DNA of 64,000 bases from Tritrichomonas musculus (GCA_039105265.1 JAPFFF010000045.1:124001-188000), one strand, 5' to 3'. Positions 41,509 through 52,687 are shown, counted from the first letter of the stretch. The notes: generated by a model from the sequence alone, not told the origin. Program-made: numbers and translations.

Positions 41509-44016
41509 TTATGCTTCATTTTCGTCATCATCATCAGAAGGTTCCTCAACAATTTCAGCTGTAGCTGGCTTTTCAACAGTTCGCGATCTAATATATGATT
41601 TATCACCAACACCTTTATGTGCAGCCTTATATAATCTTTTGATTGTGGTGTAATTTCCACCAACTTGTGAATCAATCCAAACATCAATATTTTCACCAAA
41701 TTTGTCTTGTAATTGCTTCTTTGTTGCTGTACTTACTTTATTTTCAATTATAGCTTGAGCTAACTGTACATATTGGTCTTTCTTATCTTCTGTGAATCCA
41801 AGACCAGTCTTAAGGATGAGGTTATGTGTTTGCTCCAATATTTCTTGTAATCCTTCTGATATTTCACCATCACCATTTATTTCTCCATCAACTGGCATAG
41901 TCGCTTTAATGCTTTCATTATATTCTTTTTGAATCATAACACCCAATTCAGCATTTACGGATTTTGGATGTAATTTCTTATATTTAACCCAATCACTCCA
42001 ATCATTGCGTTCATGGTCCTTCATCACTTTAGATTCATAACGTGCAATAAATATGGCTGTACATACTTTGAAATAACTAAATATACATTTTAATGGTTCC
42101 AAATTTTTGAATTCTTCACTAATAAACATATTGTATAAAACAGTTTGCCATATTTTTGAAAATATAGAACTCCACAAACCTCTTGCAGTAATTTTGGTAC
42201 TGATTTTGGGTTTGGATAAACCAACAGATTGATATGAGTTTATTACTTTTTCTAATTTCTTATCAATTTCAGGTTTAAACTTACCTTCATTCCATTGTTC
42301 TGGAGTGTATTCCCATGTTCGTTTAGCTCCCATAAGATTCTTAAGCCATACTTCAAATGAATCATTTGTTTTACCAGCAAATCGTTCGGTTTGCCATAAT
42401 TTCTTATAAGGGTCTGCTTTAACAAGACGGAATCCATTAATTATAACAGGCTTACCACGGGTATCAACAATAACAATATCTTCAACTCTATCACCGTTTA
42501 AATCACAAATTGGATTACCAAGTGGGTCTTTAGTGTCATGCCTAGCAGGAACTAAACGATATAATGGATATCCATTTTTATCAAATCTTTTCTTGCAATA
42601 AGCTTCTGCTCCATCTCTTGTAGCACATTTAGGGCTAAATTTAATACGGTAATTACCGTTAATAAGAATATCAAATAATTCTCCTCGATATTTACTAACA
42701 TCAATACTTTGTTTGTTTTCGAAAATGTACAGGTCGCTCATACGTTTTTGTGATGCTTCAAATGTTTTACCAGCACGTTTACCTGTTGGGACAGACTTCA
42801 TATATTCATTTAAGAATTCTTCAACATTTACTTCAGGTCCTCTTGTCGCTTCAATATTTGGGTTCAATAGTTCTGAAAAGTTGGTTTGATCATCTTCAGC
42901 TTCAATTGGTTTGTTTCTTCTAAGATATTCTTTGGTTGGTGTGCTAAAAACACGCTTCGACATTGTTTTATAGTCGGATAAAGATTTGTAAGCAAAGCTT
43001 GAGATTGGGTCTTTCTCTTCCTCCGCAGCTTCCTCTTCTATATCACTATTCATGTTATAAAATATTTCTCGGTCACCATTTTCATTAAGGTACTTTATTA
43101 ATTGTTTGAGTTGCTTTTTGTTTTTAGGTTCATTTGTTTCTTCAAATATGTTTGTTTCTCTTATTGCATCATGTAATTGTAATGCAATATTCCTAACTCT
43201 AACATCGGAATCATCTTTAGGATTTATAGACCTATTATAGTAATCATAAAGGTTTTTAGCAGTAAACTCTTCATTTAATAAGCCAAACTTTTCTAGTTGT
43301 TTAGCATCAACTGTAGAAGATTTATTGTAAGCATCTATTAATTGCTGACCTTCTTGATTAGATTCAGCTATTTTTCTCATTGTTTCAATATTGGTTTGTC
43401 TTCTTTGTTTCTCAAATTGCATTAGGTTATTTATGTCATCTGGTATCTTATTGTTTTTATGTGAATCTATGTTTTCAGTCAATGATACGACAAGTAATTG
43501 TATCTGTGTAGTATCTTTTTTATTAAATAACGGGTACCTTTTTGAGTCATCAGCAATACAATAAAATAAGTGTAAAGCATTAATATGATTACTATCAAGT
43601 GCAACTAAATTACTAAGTGATTCAATGTCTTTATTAATTCTGTTTCTAAAATAGTGGCCTTCCAAGTCAGGTTCTTCCTCCTCTTCAATTTGTGGAATAA
43701 CAGGCTTTTCTTTATCTTTTAGATAGTTGGTTAAATCAATAAAGTAATCCACTTTTGAATCAAGTATTTTAGCTAAAGTTGCTTTTTGTCTTTTACTTCC
43801 TTTGGGATTTGCTTTATATTTGTTTAGCATCTCTTTTAGCTTTTCTTTCACGTCTTTGATATAGTTGCGAGGATTCTTAAGACACTCAATAATATTGTGT
43901 ATTACTGTTTTTATTTGCTCTGATTCACTATTCTGGAACATAAATATGAGCATATCTTGATAATCTTTCTTTTTCACCTCATTCATTATTAATTGTTCAT
44001 CCACATCTGACATCAT
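41509..44016 (-). CDS. Large conserved Maverick protein with DxNGDxxxD loop (835 aa)
   Basis: Homologue of 5803-8364. The core contains GNYRIKFSPKCATRDGAEAYC, YPLYRLVPARHD, ICDLNGDRVEDIVIVDTRGKP, INGFRLVKADPYKKLW and ARGLWSSIFSKIWQTVLY. The N-terminal part is helical and acidic with little identity to element A. An AAGC-AAA-GCTT mini-hairpin is at 42990-43000. It is divergent from the fibre gene with only a few bases between starts, as in element A. Confidence 0.65.
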   Translation of the reverse strand: MMSDVDEQLIMNEVKKKDYQDMLIFMFQNSESEQIKTVIHNIIECLKNPRNYIKDVKEKLKEMLNKYKANPKGSKRQKATLAKILDSKVDYFIDLTNYLKDKEKPVIPQIEEEEEPDLEGHYFRNRINKDIESLSNLVALDSNHINALHLFYCIADDSKRYPLFNKKDTTQIQLLVVSLTENIDSHKNNKIPDDINNLMQFEKQRRQTNIETMRKIAESNQEGQQLIDAYNKSSTVDAKQLEKFGLLNEEFTAKNLYDYYNRSINPKDDSDVRVRNIALQLHDAIRETNIFEETNEPKNKKQLKQLIKYLNENGDREIFYNMNSDIEEEAAEEEKDPISSFAYKSLSDYKTMSKRVFSTPTKEYLRRNKPIEAEDDQTNFSELLNPNIEATRGPEVNVEEFLNEYMKSVPTGKRAGKTFEASQKRMSDLYIFENKQSIDVSKYRGELFDILINGNYRIKFSPKCATRDGAEAYCKKRFDKNGYPLYRLVPARHDTKDPLGNPICDLNGDRVEDIVIVDTRGKPVIINGFRLVKADPYKKLWQTERFAGKTNDSFEVWLKNLMGAKRTWEYTPEQWNEGKFKPEIDKKLEKVINSYQSVGLSKPKISTKITARGLWSSIFSKIWQTVLYNMFISEEFKNLEPLKCIFSYFKVCTAIFIARYESKVMKDHERNDWSDWVKYKKLHPKSVNAELGVMIQKEYNESIKATMPVDGEINGDGEISEGLQEILEQTHNLILKTGLGFTEDKKDQYVQLAQAIIENKVSTATKKQLQDKFGENIDVWIDSQVGGNYTTIKRLYKAAHKGVGDKSYIRSRTVEKPATAEIVEEPSDDDDENEA

Positions 44017-44030
44017 TTATTATGTTCAAA

Positions 44031-46406
44031 ATGTTTACGATAGAGCAAGCAGGTGGTATCAAAAAGGTAAATACAATAGATGAATTAATAATAGAATACA
44101 TAAAACAATATGCCACTTCATGTGGGTGTCAATACAATAACGGAAATAATTTGGGGTCAAGCTTGAATACCGAGGAATTGAAAGAATTATTGGAACCATA
44201 CGCTAAAGCGCAGGACTTACAGTCTTACGCAAAGCTTACGAATCTTGATGAGTATGCTAAGCTTACGAGCTTAAGCGAGTACGCAAAAACAACTGATTTA
44301 TTCGATTATTTGAAAACAGAGGAATTCAATAAAGAATTATTAAAGTATGCTAGTAGTGAAGAACTTGACTTGCAAAGCAAAGCTCAAGCTTTAGCTTGTG
44401 AAAACGCTGTTAATACATTACGTGATTACATTGTTAACAATTTTGCATTATCAACTGACATACCTGAAATACCTACAGTTCTCAAAAATAATGAACTACA
44501 ATTGAATCCGAATGAAGAACCAACAGAAGAAGTTCAACAGAAATTAATGAATGATGATAAACCACTATCAGCACAAGCATCATATATATTATCATCCATG
44601 GCAATAACTAAAGCAATGGATTTGATTAATCTTGATGAGTATGCAAAGCTTACGAGCTTAAGTGAGTACGCTAAAGCACAGGACTTACAGTCTTATGCAA
44701 AGCTTACGAATCTTGATGAGTATTTGAAAACAGAAGACTTGCCAGATATGACATTGTATGCAAAAAAAGAAGATATTCCAGAACCAGTTGATTTGACACC
44801 ATATTATACTAGCGCGCAAACTGATGAGAAGTTTGTTGATGAAGATGAATTGGCTTATGAATTCAATAAATATGAGACCAAGGAAGTAGCTGAAGGTAAA
44901 TATGCATTGACAACAGAGTTGGCCCTTGCTATTGAGCAAGTAAAAAGTGAAATTCCTGAGATACCAACAGATTTGGTTAATGAATCTGCATTGAATACCG
45001 CATTATATGGCACTGAATTGAATATTGCATATCTACCAAGTATAATGGATGGTGCACGTATCACACCTAGGATGCCTGATGCTGGAGTTCATTTGATATT
45101 TGATGTTAATTGGGGTGATTCGAAAGTTGATAATATAGTAGATGATGATATAATGCATATTGATGTAATATTTAAACCAAATGTTTCTGCTAGCAATGCT
45201 GATGTAATGCAAAGGTATGATAATAATGGTAAACCAATTGATATAATAAGATGGCTTTATAGTAATGGGAGAATTACATATGCATCGTATAGTGCATCTC
45301 ATAGAGGTGTTCCAATAGCATATAATTTCATTAGAGCACAAATCGAATCACCATTTATTAAAACTGAAAATGTTGTTGATGGAAATCCAGAACAAATCAC
45401 AATTCAATGTACACAGAATGATAGTGGTTGTGTAGTCCCAGATGATTATATAAGAAGAGTGATAACAACCAAAAATATAATCGTCAAATTTAAACGAAAT
45501 GCTGAAGATACAACATATGAAGAAGCTGAATATACTTATTATGGACGAAATAACGTGAATTTAATATACAAATCAACCGGGGATGAATCGATAGATATTC
45601 ATTTCAATACCCATATTGTTTCATTGAGAGCTGAGGATGATACATTGACTAATATATATGATGCATCTATCACATTAATCAGCAACCAACCTGTGAACGA
45701 TAATATGATTTCGTCAGTGAAATATGTAAATGATAACTTTGCATTGACAACAGAGTTGGCCCTTGCTATTGAGCAAGTGAAGAGTTCATTAAATGATTAT
45801 ATCAATAAGAATGACTTAATTGAAAGTGTTTTATTTGACAACGATGGAAATATAGATAATATGGATGTATTATTAATGAAGGAATCTAGTAAGTGTACAT
45901 CAACAAATCTATCATTACAATTATACCAAACCTTACATACAAAAATAACAAATTTACACAAATCCAACACAACAATCACACATTATGCGCCAATTGAATC
46001 ATCAATGAACTCTATTAATGATTTCGTTATTGGAGCTCCAGTATATATGACTGGTAAGGTTTATAAACATGTTGGTGATACGTGGATGCCTTCAACAGTG
46101 AATGATACTACAGATTGTATTTGCAGTGTCAAAACTACTGGTTCATGGAAAGAATATGTTGGTATTTGTGTTAGAATTGACCAAAAAAATAATTGTATTA
46201 CCTTCACTTCCCATGGCGATTATCTTGTAAAAGTTGATGATTCATCTTGTTATGGTATTGGAGATGAAGTATTTATTGATAATGAAGACAATAAATTGAA
46301 GATTCTTAGTGGTGAAACTGCAATAACATCAAAGATTAAACGTATGACTGTGGGAGTTATTACTGCAATAATAGATGATAAAACACTTGCTGTATTTAAA
46401 AACTGA
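44031..46406 (+). CDS. Fibre-like attachment protein, modular (791 aa)
   Basis: The start is set at ATG 44031 to match the MFTIEQ start of element A; an in-frame ATG lies three codons upstream. The N-terminal third is made of repeated short units (LTNLDEYAKLTSLSEYAK, AQDLQSYAK), probably coiled-coil or triple-helical shaft. The middle is a unique beta-rich block, and the last 150 residues are the shared tip domain (THYAPIESSMNSINDF). The unit ALTTELALAIEQVKS occurs twice (about 44907 and 45745), the second copy just before the tip. A segment near 44485-44660 is almost identical in DNA to element A (8811-8985). Confidence 0.6.
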   Translation: MFTIEQAGGIKKVNTIDELIIEYIKQYATSCGCQYNNGNNLGSSLNTEELKELLEPYAKAQDLQSYAKLTNLDEYAKLTSLSEYAKTTDLFDYLKTEEFNKELLKYASSEELDLQSKAQALACENAVNTLRDYIVNNFALSTDIPEIPTVLKNNELQLNPNEEPTEEVQQKLMNDDKPLSAQASYILSSMAITKAMDLINLDEYAKLTSLSEYAKAQDLQSYAKLTNLDEYLKTEDLPDMTLYAKKEDIPEPVDLTPYYTSAQTDEKFVDEDELAYEFNKYETKEVAEGKYALTTELALAIEQVKSEIPEIPTDLVNESALNTALYGTELNIAYLPSIMDGARITPRMPDAGVHLIFDVNWGDSKVDNIVDDDIMHIDVIFKPNVSASNADVMQRYDNNGKPIDIIRWLYSNGRITYASYSASHRGVPIAYNFIRAQIESPFIKTENVVDGNPEQITIQCTQNDSGCVVPDDYIRRVITTKNIIVKFKRNAEDTTYEEAEYTYYGRNNVNLIYKSTGDESIDIHFNTHIVSLRAEDDTLTNIYDASITLISNQPVNDNMISSVKYVNDNFALTTELALAIEQVKSSLNDYINKNDLIESVLFDNDGNIDNMDVLLMKESSKCTSTNLSLQLYQTLHTKITNLHKSNTTITHYAPIESSMNSINDFVIGAPVYMTGKVYKHVGDTWMPSTVNDTTDCICSVKTTGSWKEYVGICVRIDQKNNCITFTSHGDYLVKVDDSSCYGIGDEVFIDNEDNKLKILSGETAITSKIKRMTVGVITAIIDDKTLAVFKN
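44370..44398. repeat. Paired mini-hairpin (family 1) in fibre gene
   Basis: TTGC-AAA-GCAA, 4 bp, then CAAGC-TTTA-GCTTG. It encodes LQSKAQALAC within the shaft region. Confidence 0.6.
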
Positions 46407-46830
46407 GCATAGTAATTATCTTACCAGACATGTATGCAGAAAGATTAATATTCAATTTATCGTGAACAAGCTTTTGAAGGAATTCATTTCTTGTAGCAGA
46501 TGGTTGATCCAAGATGAGTTGTTTATTTTCATTTGCAAATGCTAATACTTTATTACGTTGTTCATCATTGAGATTCTTTGATTTATTTAATGGGAATGAA
46601 CGGTTTGTACGTCTATGGATGACTTTTCTAGGCACTGCTACACAATCACAAGCTTTATCTTGGGTATTACTTTGCAAGTCAATTGTATGTTCTTCTAACG
46701 AATTCTCTTCACCACTTTGTGGTTCTCTATTAGACGAACTGTCTTTTTTTTGTTCAGTATGTACCCATAATTTTAATGTATACAAATCAGCTATTATATC
46801 ATCGATTTTTCTTACTATTTCGTTTGTCAT
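46396..46830 (-). CDS. Conserved small protein with helical C-terminal domain (144 aa)
   Basis: Homologue of 18037-18570 in its last 60 residues (LNDEQRNKVLAFANEN, FLQKLVHDKLNINLSAYMSGKIITML). The N-terminus (IVRKIDDIIADLYTLKLWV) is helical and the middle is acidic and basic in turn. It may be a small DNA-binding protein; family not recognised. It overlaps the fibre gene tail by 11 bp and precedes PolB on the opposite side compared with element A. Confidence 0.6.
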   Translation of the reverse strand: MTNEIVRKIDDIIADLYTLKLWVHTEQKKDSSSNREPQSGEENSLEEHTIDLQSNTQDKACDCVAVPRKVIHRRTNRSFPLNKSKNLNDEQRNKVLAFANENKQLILDQPSATRNEFLQKLVHDKLNINLSAYMSGKIITMLSF

Positions 46831-46855
46831 TTGTTAAGAATAAAAAAATAATTAT

Positions 46856-49800
46856 TTAGTTATAATTAATAAAATAATTATTCGCTGTTAAGCCACTAAC
46901 AAAAGGTGCGCATGATTGATTTGGTAAAACAATCATCTTTGTATGACATCCTGTGAGAGCATTCTTGTTTACCGTTATTTTACTCATTTTATTGTTTTGC
47001 ATCTGAAGATTTATATTCTTACCAAGCTTAATTGAGTGATTATCAATAATAGATTTGTAATCGGAAGACACAATATGATTTTTCTTTAAAGATACACCTT
47101 TTAGTTTGAGTGATTTGGTTTGCCCATTACTGTTAAATATAGTATAACATTTAGGTGCAAGAGCTATCATGTTTTCACCATATTTTTCAATGGCACATCC
47201 CAATATCTTTTTTTCGTCTTGAATAGTGTTGATTGATGGGTTAGGCATGAATTTATATACATTCTTGTCGTAGAACTCTTTGTTTTTAATAACGTAATCA
47301 AATAATTGTTCAGGACCTTCATTTGGGTTCCCAGCAACTGCAAAATATGCTGAATCAGTATCACCCTCTATAAAATGTAGTCTATCCATATCAAAACAAT
47401 TATTCATAAAATCGTAATAAAATGTGAGATACCAAAACTTTGCATTATCAAGTGTCCACAATGATTCTTGAATGCATGTATTGCAATGATATGATTTGGG
47501 TGATTGTTGAATTAAAAATGTATTATCACTTAATTGTGCTCCACCCATATAAGTTTGAGAGATGATATATTGATAAGCTTTATTTGCATCACATATCTTG
47601 ACTTTACTGAATTTTTCAGAGTTCATCCCATCATATCCATATGAACCATTCATAGATATTTTATAAAATTTCTCATTGCCTTTACTAACACCACTAATGA
47701 TATCCTGACGTTTTTGCATAAAAGTGCTAACAAATTCATTAAATCCTGTATGAGCTTCATATTGTGAAACAGATTTAACATCATCAATAATCAATCCGTG
47801 GTCTAACAGAAACCAGAGATAATAATTTGAGAAAATCATGTATTCATCATGAGTATCAAGAAGCATTGTAAGCTTGCGTTCTTCCATATCTGTAGAAGTT
47901 AATTTATTTGTTTTCATGTAATTGTACATATAAGTGCCAATTGTTGATTCATCGTTTTTGATATTGATATTGCGAAACACAGGAGGTAAATTGATAAAAT
48001 AGTTTATCTTTGAGGTGGGACATTTTAGTTTAACTTCAGCGTAGAACAAATATGATGGTTTATTTGAGAATCTTGATGAGTTTGTTATGATATCGAGGCA
48101 TCTCTTTTTTGAAGCTTTATCTTTAACATCAATTCGTCTAATAAATGCTCCAGGCATATACATTATACCTCCATGATACTTATTAAATTCATGTTTACAA
48201 GATGAGAATGATGATGGATACAAAGAATTAAAATCGATACCAACAACATGAGATTGAACATTAGAAGTATCATATGACAAAACTCCTTTATTGTCAATAT
48301 AGCGAAATTTATTAATATGAGTCTCATCTTTAATGTTTACTCGATGCATTACATTAGAGAGTCCTCCTGTGATAGCATTTCTTATTGAATAATATTCACG
48401 TTCATCGTTGATGAGTGTTGGTAAATGATGTAATTTACAATATTTTTTTAATTGGATTCTTAGAGCTGTTATTTTAGGGTCATCACGTTTACGAAGTTTA
48501 TTACATTCAGCACATGCTAATAAGCAGTTATCAATTTGATGACCTTTATTATTGTCAATTCTATCTAATGTAGGCCTATTTTGATAAGTAAAATGTTCAT
48601 AACATAAATGGCATCTCCCTTTATTTGGATCGTCATACATTTTCATAAAAGCTTCAAAATCATTTTCTGATACACATTTTGTTAAATCTCGTTGTGGTTT
48701 TTTAGGGTTTAATCTATTGTATTTCTCATCTTGGTTATAATAACTATCACATTTATATTGCCACCATTTCTTACTTGGTTTGAATGTATTATATTTATTT
48801 GTAATCCCAATGTTGTTCCTTGGATTGCTGTCTTCGCCAGAGCCTCGCATCCACTCGTCAAAATCTTTATAAGCCAAAGCATATTTGATGCACGAAGCAT
48901 TCTTTGATAATGAGAGATTTGAAAGTAAATCAACATTGTATTGAGCATTGAGTGCTATTAAATTATCAATAGGTTTAATCATCATTTCAACATCATTATC
49001 ATTGTATGCTAATAGGTAGTCCCATCGTGTTGCAAAACGTTTTGAATCTTCAAGATAAGCATCATATTCTTCTTTAGTGAGAGGATTCTTTTGATTGAGA
49101 TAGCTATAAAAATCATCATATGAAAATGGTTCTGATTTTGATAATACTTCATTGTAGTTCTTGTCGTTGATTGCTTCATAAGGAAACACACCTTTTGAGC
49201 TATTATTGTTGCCGAAGTCTTCGCCAAATTGTTTTAATGTACCTCCTGCAACAAATGATTGGGCATCTATGAATCTCAATTTAGTTGGATGATTATCTGA
49301 TGTGAGAATGAATTGTTTTAATGAAGATAGGGTGCCAATTATTGAATTTTGTTCGACTTTCCAGAAAGAATGATTAAAATATTGTTTAAATAAATTGCTG
49401 TCAAAACGTGATGAGTTAAACCCTAATACAGTAATTACATTCATATTTTTGTTAATAGAGGTATCTGGTAAGAATGATTCATAATATGATATCTTATCTG
49501 CATAGACTTTCATTGATTGCTCGAACAACCATTTTATCCATTGTGGTATGAATTCATGAGAGTCTCTTAATGAGAAATTCTTTGTTGTCAAGCCGTTTGA
49601 TGATTTCACACAAGATGAAACTGACAACGGAATTAACCTTGAATTTATTGTTGTTGAATCAGAGATTGATTTATTTATTGATTGCTCCATTGTTTCGAAA
49701 TCATATGTTATATAGTATATTTCAGGTTTCCATTGAAGATTGTATGCTAAACAGTATTCATAAACAGGGTTATTCAATATGTGAGGACAATAAGGTAAAG

Positions 49801-51460
49801 CTTCTTTAACTGGTATGAAGTTCTTTTTAAATACACCATCACAGTGTTTAACATGAGAATCAAACCTGTTAAAATTCTTTGAACCATAATGAATATATGA
49901 ATTACATTTAGGGCAGATATGTATTTGGGTAAGCTTTTCAGGATTCTTAATGTACATTATATGGATGATTCGATTTTGAGTGAAAAGTAATGCAGAATAT
50001 GTTGTAAATGTTTTATCGAAAAACCACTGCTCTGATAAATCATAATATTGCTCAGAATCTGTCTTGTGAAACTCATATATGTTAACATTAATGTGATTCT
50101 TTTGTGCTAAATCTTTCATCTGCTCCATTGAAACACCTTCGAATTCATTAAGTATTTTCTTACCTTCATTTGGAATCTTTGTGTTGTATATTATATTGTG
50201 TTCTTTAAGAAGTAGTTTCTTAGCGATTTTGGTTCGTTCTTTAGTTTTATATTTTTTGGTATTTGCTAGTTCTTCATTTAAACATACAGCTAAAAATCTG
50301 AAAAAACATAGTTTATCATCTTCATTATCAGCAATAATGAAATCATTTTTGATGAATTCGATTGGCAAATCCTTTATACGACCGGTTATTCTTCTCATTC
50401 TTGAAACTGTAAAAGCTATTGAACCAACTAATATAAGTTTTGTGCTTGATGATTCTGTTTCATAAGAGTGTAAAACAGATTCAATATAGAGTTTAACAAT
50501 ATCAAGGTCTTCAAGTTTACTGATAATGATAGGTATCATTGATTGATAGTTTTTCCAAATAATGTCTTTAGCTTTATAATCGTATTTCTCTTCTAATGAT
50601 TCAAAATCATAAGTGTATGTTTCGAAGACTCCTGAAAGTTGAAAATGAAGCTTAAATGGTTTCAGCTCTTTCTTGTATACATTGTGAAGACACTCAAAGA
50701 TATTATCTAATGATGCAACTTGATTGAAATAATATGTTGTTATCGGCTTGCCACTGTCTTTGCGTTGTATAGTATTTTCAGATGGATATTTATTATAGTG
50801 ATTCCATTCATTTACAGCTCTATCGAAATCATGTGGCTCGTTAATCATAAGGAAATCACTGTGTTTTGATGTGAAATTGTGTGCACATTTATTGAGGTAT
50901 TCATATATTTCTTCATTCTCTGGAATGTAATACTTTTGATGGTTTTTGATTAATGGAGCATCTGGGATTATCAGTTTTTCAGTGTTTTGTAATACAGGAT
51001 GTTGTTGTTGTTTTATTAATTGTATTGCATCATCAACTGCTTCATAAGCCCTATTAATAGCTTCTTTTATCTCGAATTCTCTCTCGATTTGTTGTTGTTT
51101 TGTGTTGAAATAGCGTTCATCTTCTTCATTAATATCTTCTTCAAAGTAATCATCACGTTTGAGTATATCTTGGTAGTGCTGTTCATGTGAATCATCCAAT
51201 ATTCGTTTAAGTTTATGCACATGTATAATGAAACTATCTATTTCTTCTGCATTTGGTAAATCATTTTTAATAAATCTGTGGGCATTACGATTATTAAGCC
51301 AATCACATAATACCTCTACGTTTTTCCTTCTATTCCAAGCTTCAGTTTTAGCCGTTGTTGTAATTGGTAGATTTGAATTGAAAATTGTGTTAATACTTTT
51401 GATTAATTCAACAATATCATCATTACTAATATTTTTAAGTGATCGGTAATCGTATCGCAT
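46856..51460 (-). CDS. PolB: Protein-primed-type DNA polymerase B with OTU-like and HNH domains (1534 aa)
   Basis: Full-length homologue of 13403-17950. The OTU-like motif is D-K-L-C-F-F-R-F-L-A with a later IIHIMYI; then a Cys/His patch HICPKCNSYIHYG, exonuclease YDFETME, FNSSRFDSNLF, YNDNDVE, HNH insert CHLCYEHF, LDRIDNNKGH, CLLACAECN, and polymerase motifs DFNSLYPSSF, KISMNGSYGYDGMN and GDTDSAYF. Relative to A and C it has about 11 extra residues (EWMRGSGEDSN) after YKDFD, GC-richer than their surroundings, possibly another micro-insertion. It is the last gene before the right terminal repeat, with its start facing the repeat. Confidence 0.88.
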   Translation of the reverse strand: MRYDYRSLKNISNDDIVELIKSINTIFNSNLPITTTAKTEAWNRRKNVEVLCDWLNNRNAHRFIKNDLPNAEEIDSFIIHVHKLKRILDDSHEQHYQDILKRDDYFEEDINEEDERYFNTKQQQIEREFEIKEAINRAYEAVDDAIQLIKQQQHPVLQNTEKLIIPDAPLIKNHQKYYIPENEEIYEYLNKCAHNFTSKHSDFLMINEPHDFDRAVNEWNHYNKYPSENTIQRKDSGKPITTYYFNQVASLDNIFECLHNVYKKELKPFKLHFQLSGVFETYTYDFESLEEKYDYKAKDIIWKNYQSMIPIIISKLEDLDIVKLYIESVLHSYETESSSTKLILVGSIAFTVSRMRRITGRIKDLPIEFIKNDFIIADNEDDKLCFFRFLAVCLNEELANTKKYKTKERTKIAKKLLLKEHNIIYNTKIPNEGKKILNEFEGVSMEQMKDLAQKNHINVNIYEFHKTDSEQYYDLSEQWFFDKTFTTYSALLFTQNRIIHIMYIKNPEKLTQIHICPKCNSYIHYGSKNFNRFDSHVKHCDGVFKKNFIPVKEALPYCPHILNNPVYEYCLAYNLQWKPEIYYITYDFETMEQSINKSISDSTTINSRLIPLSVSSCVKSSNGLTTKNFSLRDSHEFIPQWIKWLFEQSMKVYADKISYYESFLPDTSINKNMNVITVLGFNSSRFDSNLFKQYFNHSFWKVEQNSIIGTLSSLKQFILTSDNHPTKLRFIDAQSFVAGGTLKQFGEDFGNNNSSKGVFPYEAINDKNYNEVLSKSEPFSYDDFYSYLNQKNPLTKEEYDAYLEDSKRFATRWDYLLAYNDNDVEMMIKPIDNLIALNAQYNVDLLSNLSLSKNASCIKYALAYKDFDEWMRGSGEDSNPRNNIGITNKYNTFKPSKKWWQYKCDSYYNQDEKYNRLNPKKPQRDLTKCVSENDFEAFMKMYDDPNKGRCHLCYEHFTYQNRPTLDRIDNNKGHQIDNCLLACAECNKLRKRDDPKITALRIQLKKYCKLHHLPTLINDEREYYSIRNAITGGLSNVMHRVNIKDETHINKFRYIDNKGVLSYDTSNVQSHVVGIDFNSLYPSSFSSCKHEFNKYHGGIMYMPGAFIRRIDVKDKASKKRCLDIITNSSRFSNKPSYLFYAEVKLKCPTSKINYFINLPPVFRNINIKNDESTIGTYMYNYMKTNKLTSTDMEERKLTMLLDTHDEYMIFSNYYLWFLLDHGLIIDDVKSVSQYEAHTGFNEFVSTFMQKRQDIISGVSKGNEKFYKISMNGSYGYDGMNSEKFSKVKICDANKAYQYIISQTYMGGAQLSDNTFLIQQSPKSYHCNTCIQESLWTLDNAKFWYLTFYYDFMNNCFDMDRLHFIEGDTDSAYFAVAGNPNEGPEQLFDYVIKNKEFYDKNVYKFMPNPSINTIQDEKKILGCAIEKYGENMIALAPKCYTIFNSNGQTKSLKLKGVSLKKNHIVSSDYKSIIDNHSIKLGKNINLQMQNNKMSKITVNKNALTGCHTKMIVLPNQSCAPFVSGLTANNYFINYN

Positions 51461-51536
51461 TTGGGTGGAAATAAAAAATTAATTTTTGATAATCGATGGA
51501 TTTAAAATTTATGGCGTTCACAAGCAGTCAATTGGA

Positions 51537-51750
51537 GGCTCAAATTATTCGACTCCAAAAAAGTGCTAGAAATCATTGAGTTTCATAGTTGGGGCTCACA
51601 GTGTTGTAGACAGTGAGCTATAAAACCTTGAGTTCTGAAAATGGGGTTAAAAATAAGGAAAATCGCATGAAACCCTTGAGCGACTAACATGGGGTAGGCC
51701 GCCAGATGTGATTTATTATCTGACCCCCAATACGCACATACATCACTACT
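51537..51750. repeat. Element B right terminal inverted repeat (214 bp)
   Basis: Inverse complement of 30738-30951; no mismatch found by eye. Ends CATCACTACT at 51750. Confidence 0.92.
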
Positions 51751-51756
51751 TACCAA
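51751..51756. repeat. Target-site duplication TACCAA, right copy
   Basis: Matches 30732-30737. Together with the left copy it brackets element B. Confidence 0.92.
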
Positions 51757-52687
51757 TTAATGTAGCTCCTGTTAATGCAACACTTAACCATTTAGTCCAA
51801 CCATATTTCTCTTCTTGTTTAATAATTTGTTGCAATTTACTAATATCTTTTCTATCTTCTTGTTCTGCTTCATCAATTCTTTGAATTTCACCACCAAGTA
51901 TTGTTACATTATTACCTAAATCATTCAAGAGAAAGCTATGAGTTTCAATATTTGATCCAATTACAATTCCATCAGTTCTAATGTTATGTGGAGTTGATAA
52001 GTATGAACATGCTTCTGGTTTTGGAATAATATCATATGCTTGATTAGCAAATAAGTAACCAAATGGATTAGTACCAGCAACATACTTTATATCTTCTTCT
52101 GGTATTTGATAAAAGAATCCTTCACGTAAGTACAATCTTAACTTGTTGTTATCATAAGATGTTGTTTCAATTCTATCATACTTACTAATCATTAGTGCTC
52201 CAATAAATATATCATTAGATGCTGTAACCTCATAATATGCCTGACCATCCATACCATTTCCAATGAAGCCTTTCATTTCGAATTCTTTACCATCACAATC
52301 AGCTGTGTTAAACATTATCTTCAGAGTTCCATCACCAATATTTGTTGTATCAGTAGTGTCATTATATTTGAGTTTAAACTTGATTAATGAACAGTCTTGA
52401 CCAGAATAATAGAAAGACTTTAATGAAGTATCAGCATCATGAATGGTAAAGTCAGTCAATTCTTTACCTGTATCAGTACTAGTGAATATGAAATGAATAT
52501 TATTGAATAAGAATGTGGCTGAATCTACATCCTCTGATTTATTCCATAGCTCACTCAGAACAAAGCTAAGTTGGTCAGAATTACTTATTATTAATGATAT
52601 AGTTAATGGGTCTTCAACATACTTGTCAATGATTTTTGTATCTTCCTTCAAATGATAATATATATTACCGCCTGTCCACTTTGATTC

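Larger units (their letters stand above)
30738..51750. mobile_element. Complete Maverick/Polinton element B (21,013 bp)
   Basis: Bounded by 214-bp inverted terminal repeats that I read as identical, starting AGTAGT and ending ACTACT, and by the 6-bp duplication TACCAA. It carries 18 genes: 153-aa protein, ATPase, micro-membrane protein, 193-aa family, coiled coil, basic protein, 158-aa family, amphipathic peptide, major capsid, KilA-N, bracketed cargo gene, integrase, minor capsid candidate, 331-aa protein, calcium-loop protein, fibre, 144-aa protein and PolB. All appear intact. Identical repeats and uninterrupted genes indicate a recent insertion and a possibly competent element. Confidence 0.93.
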
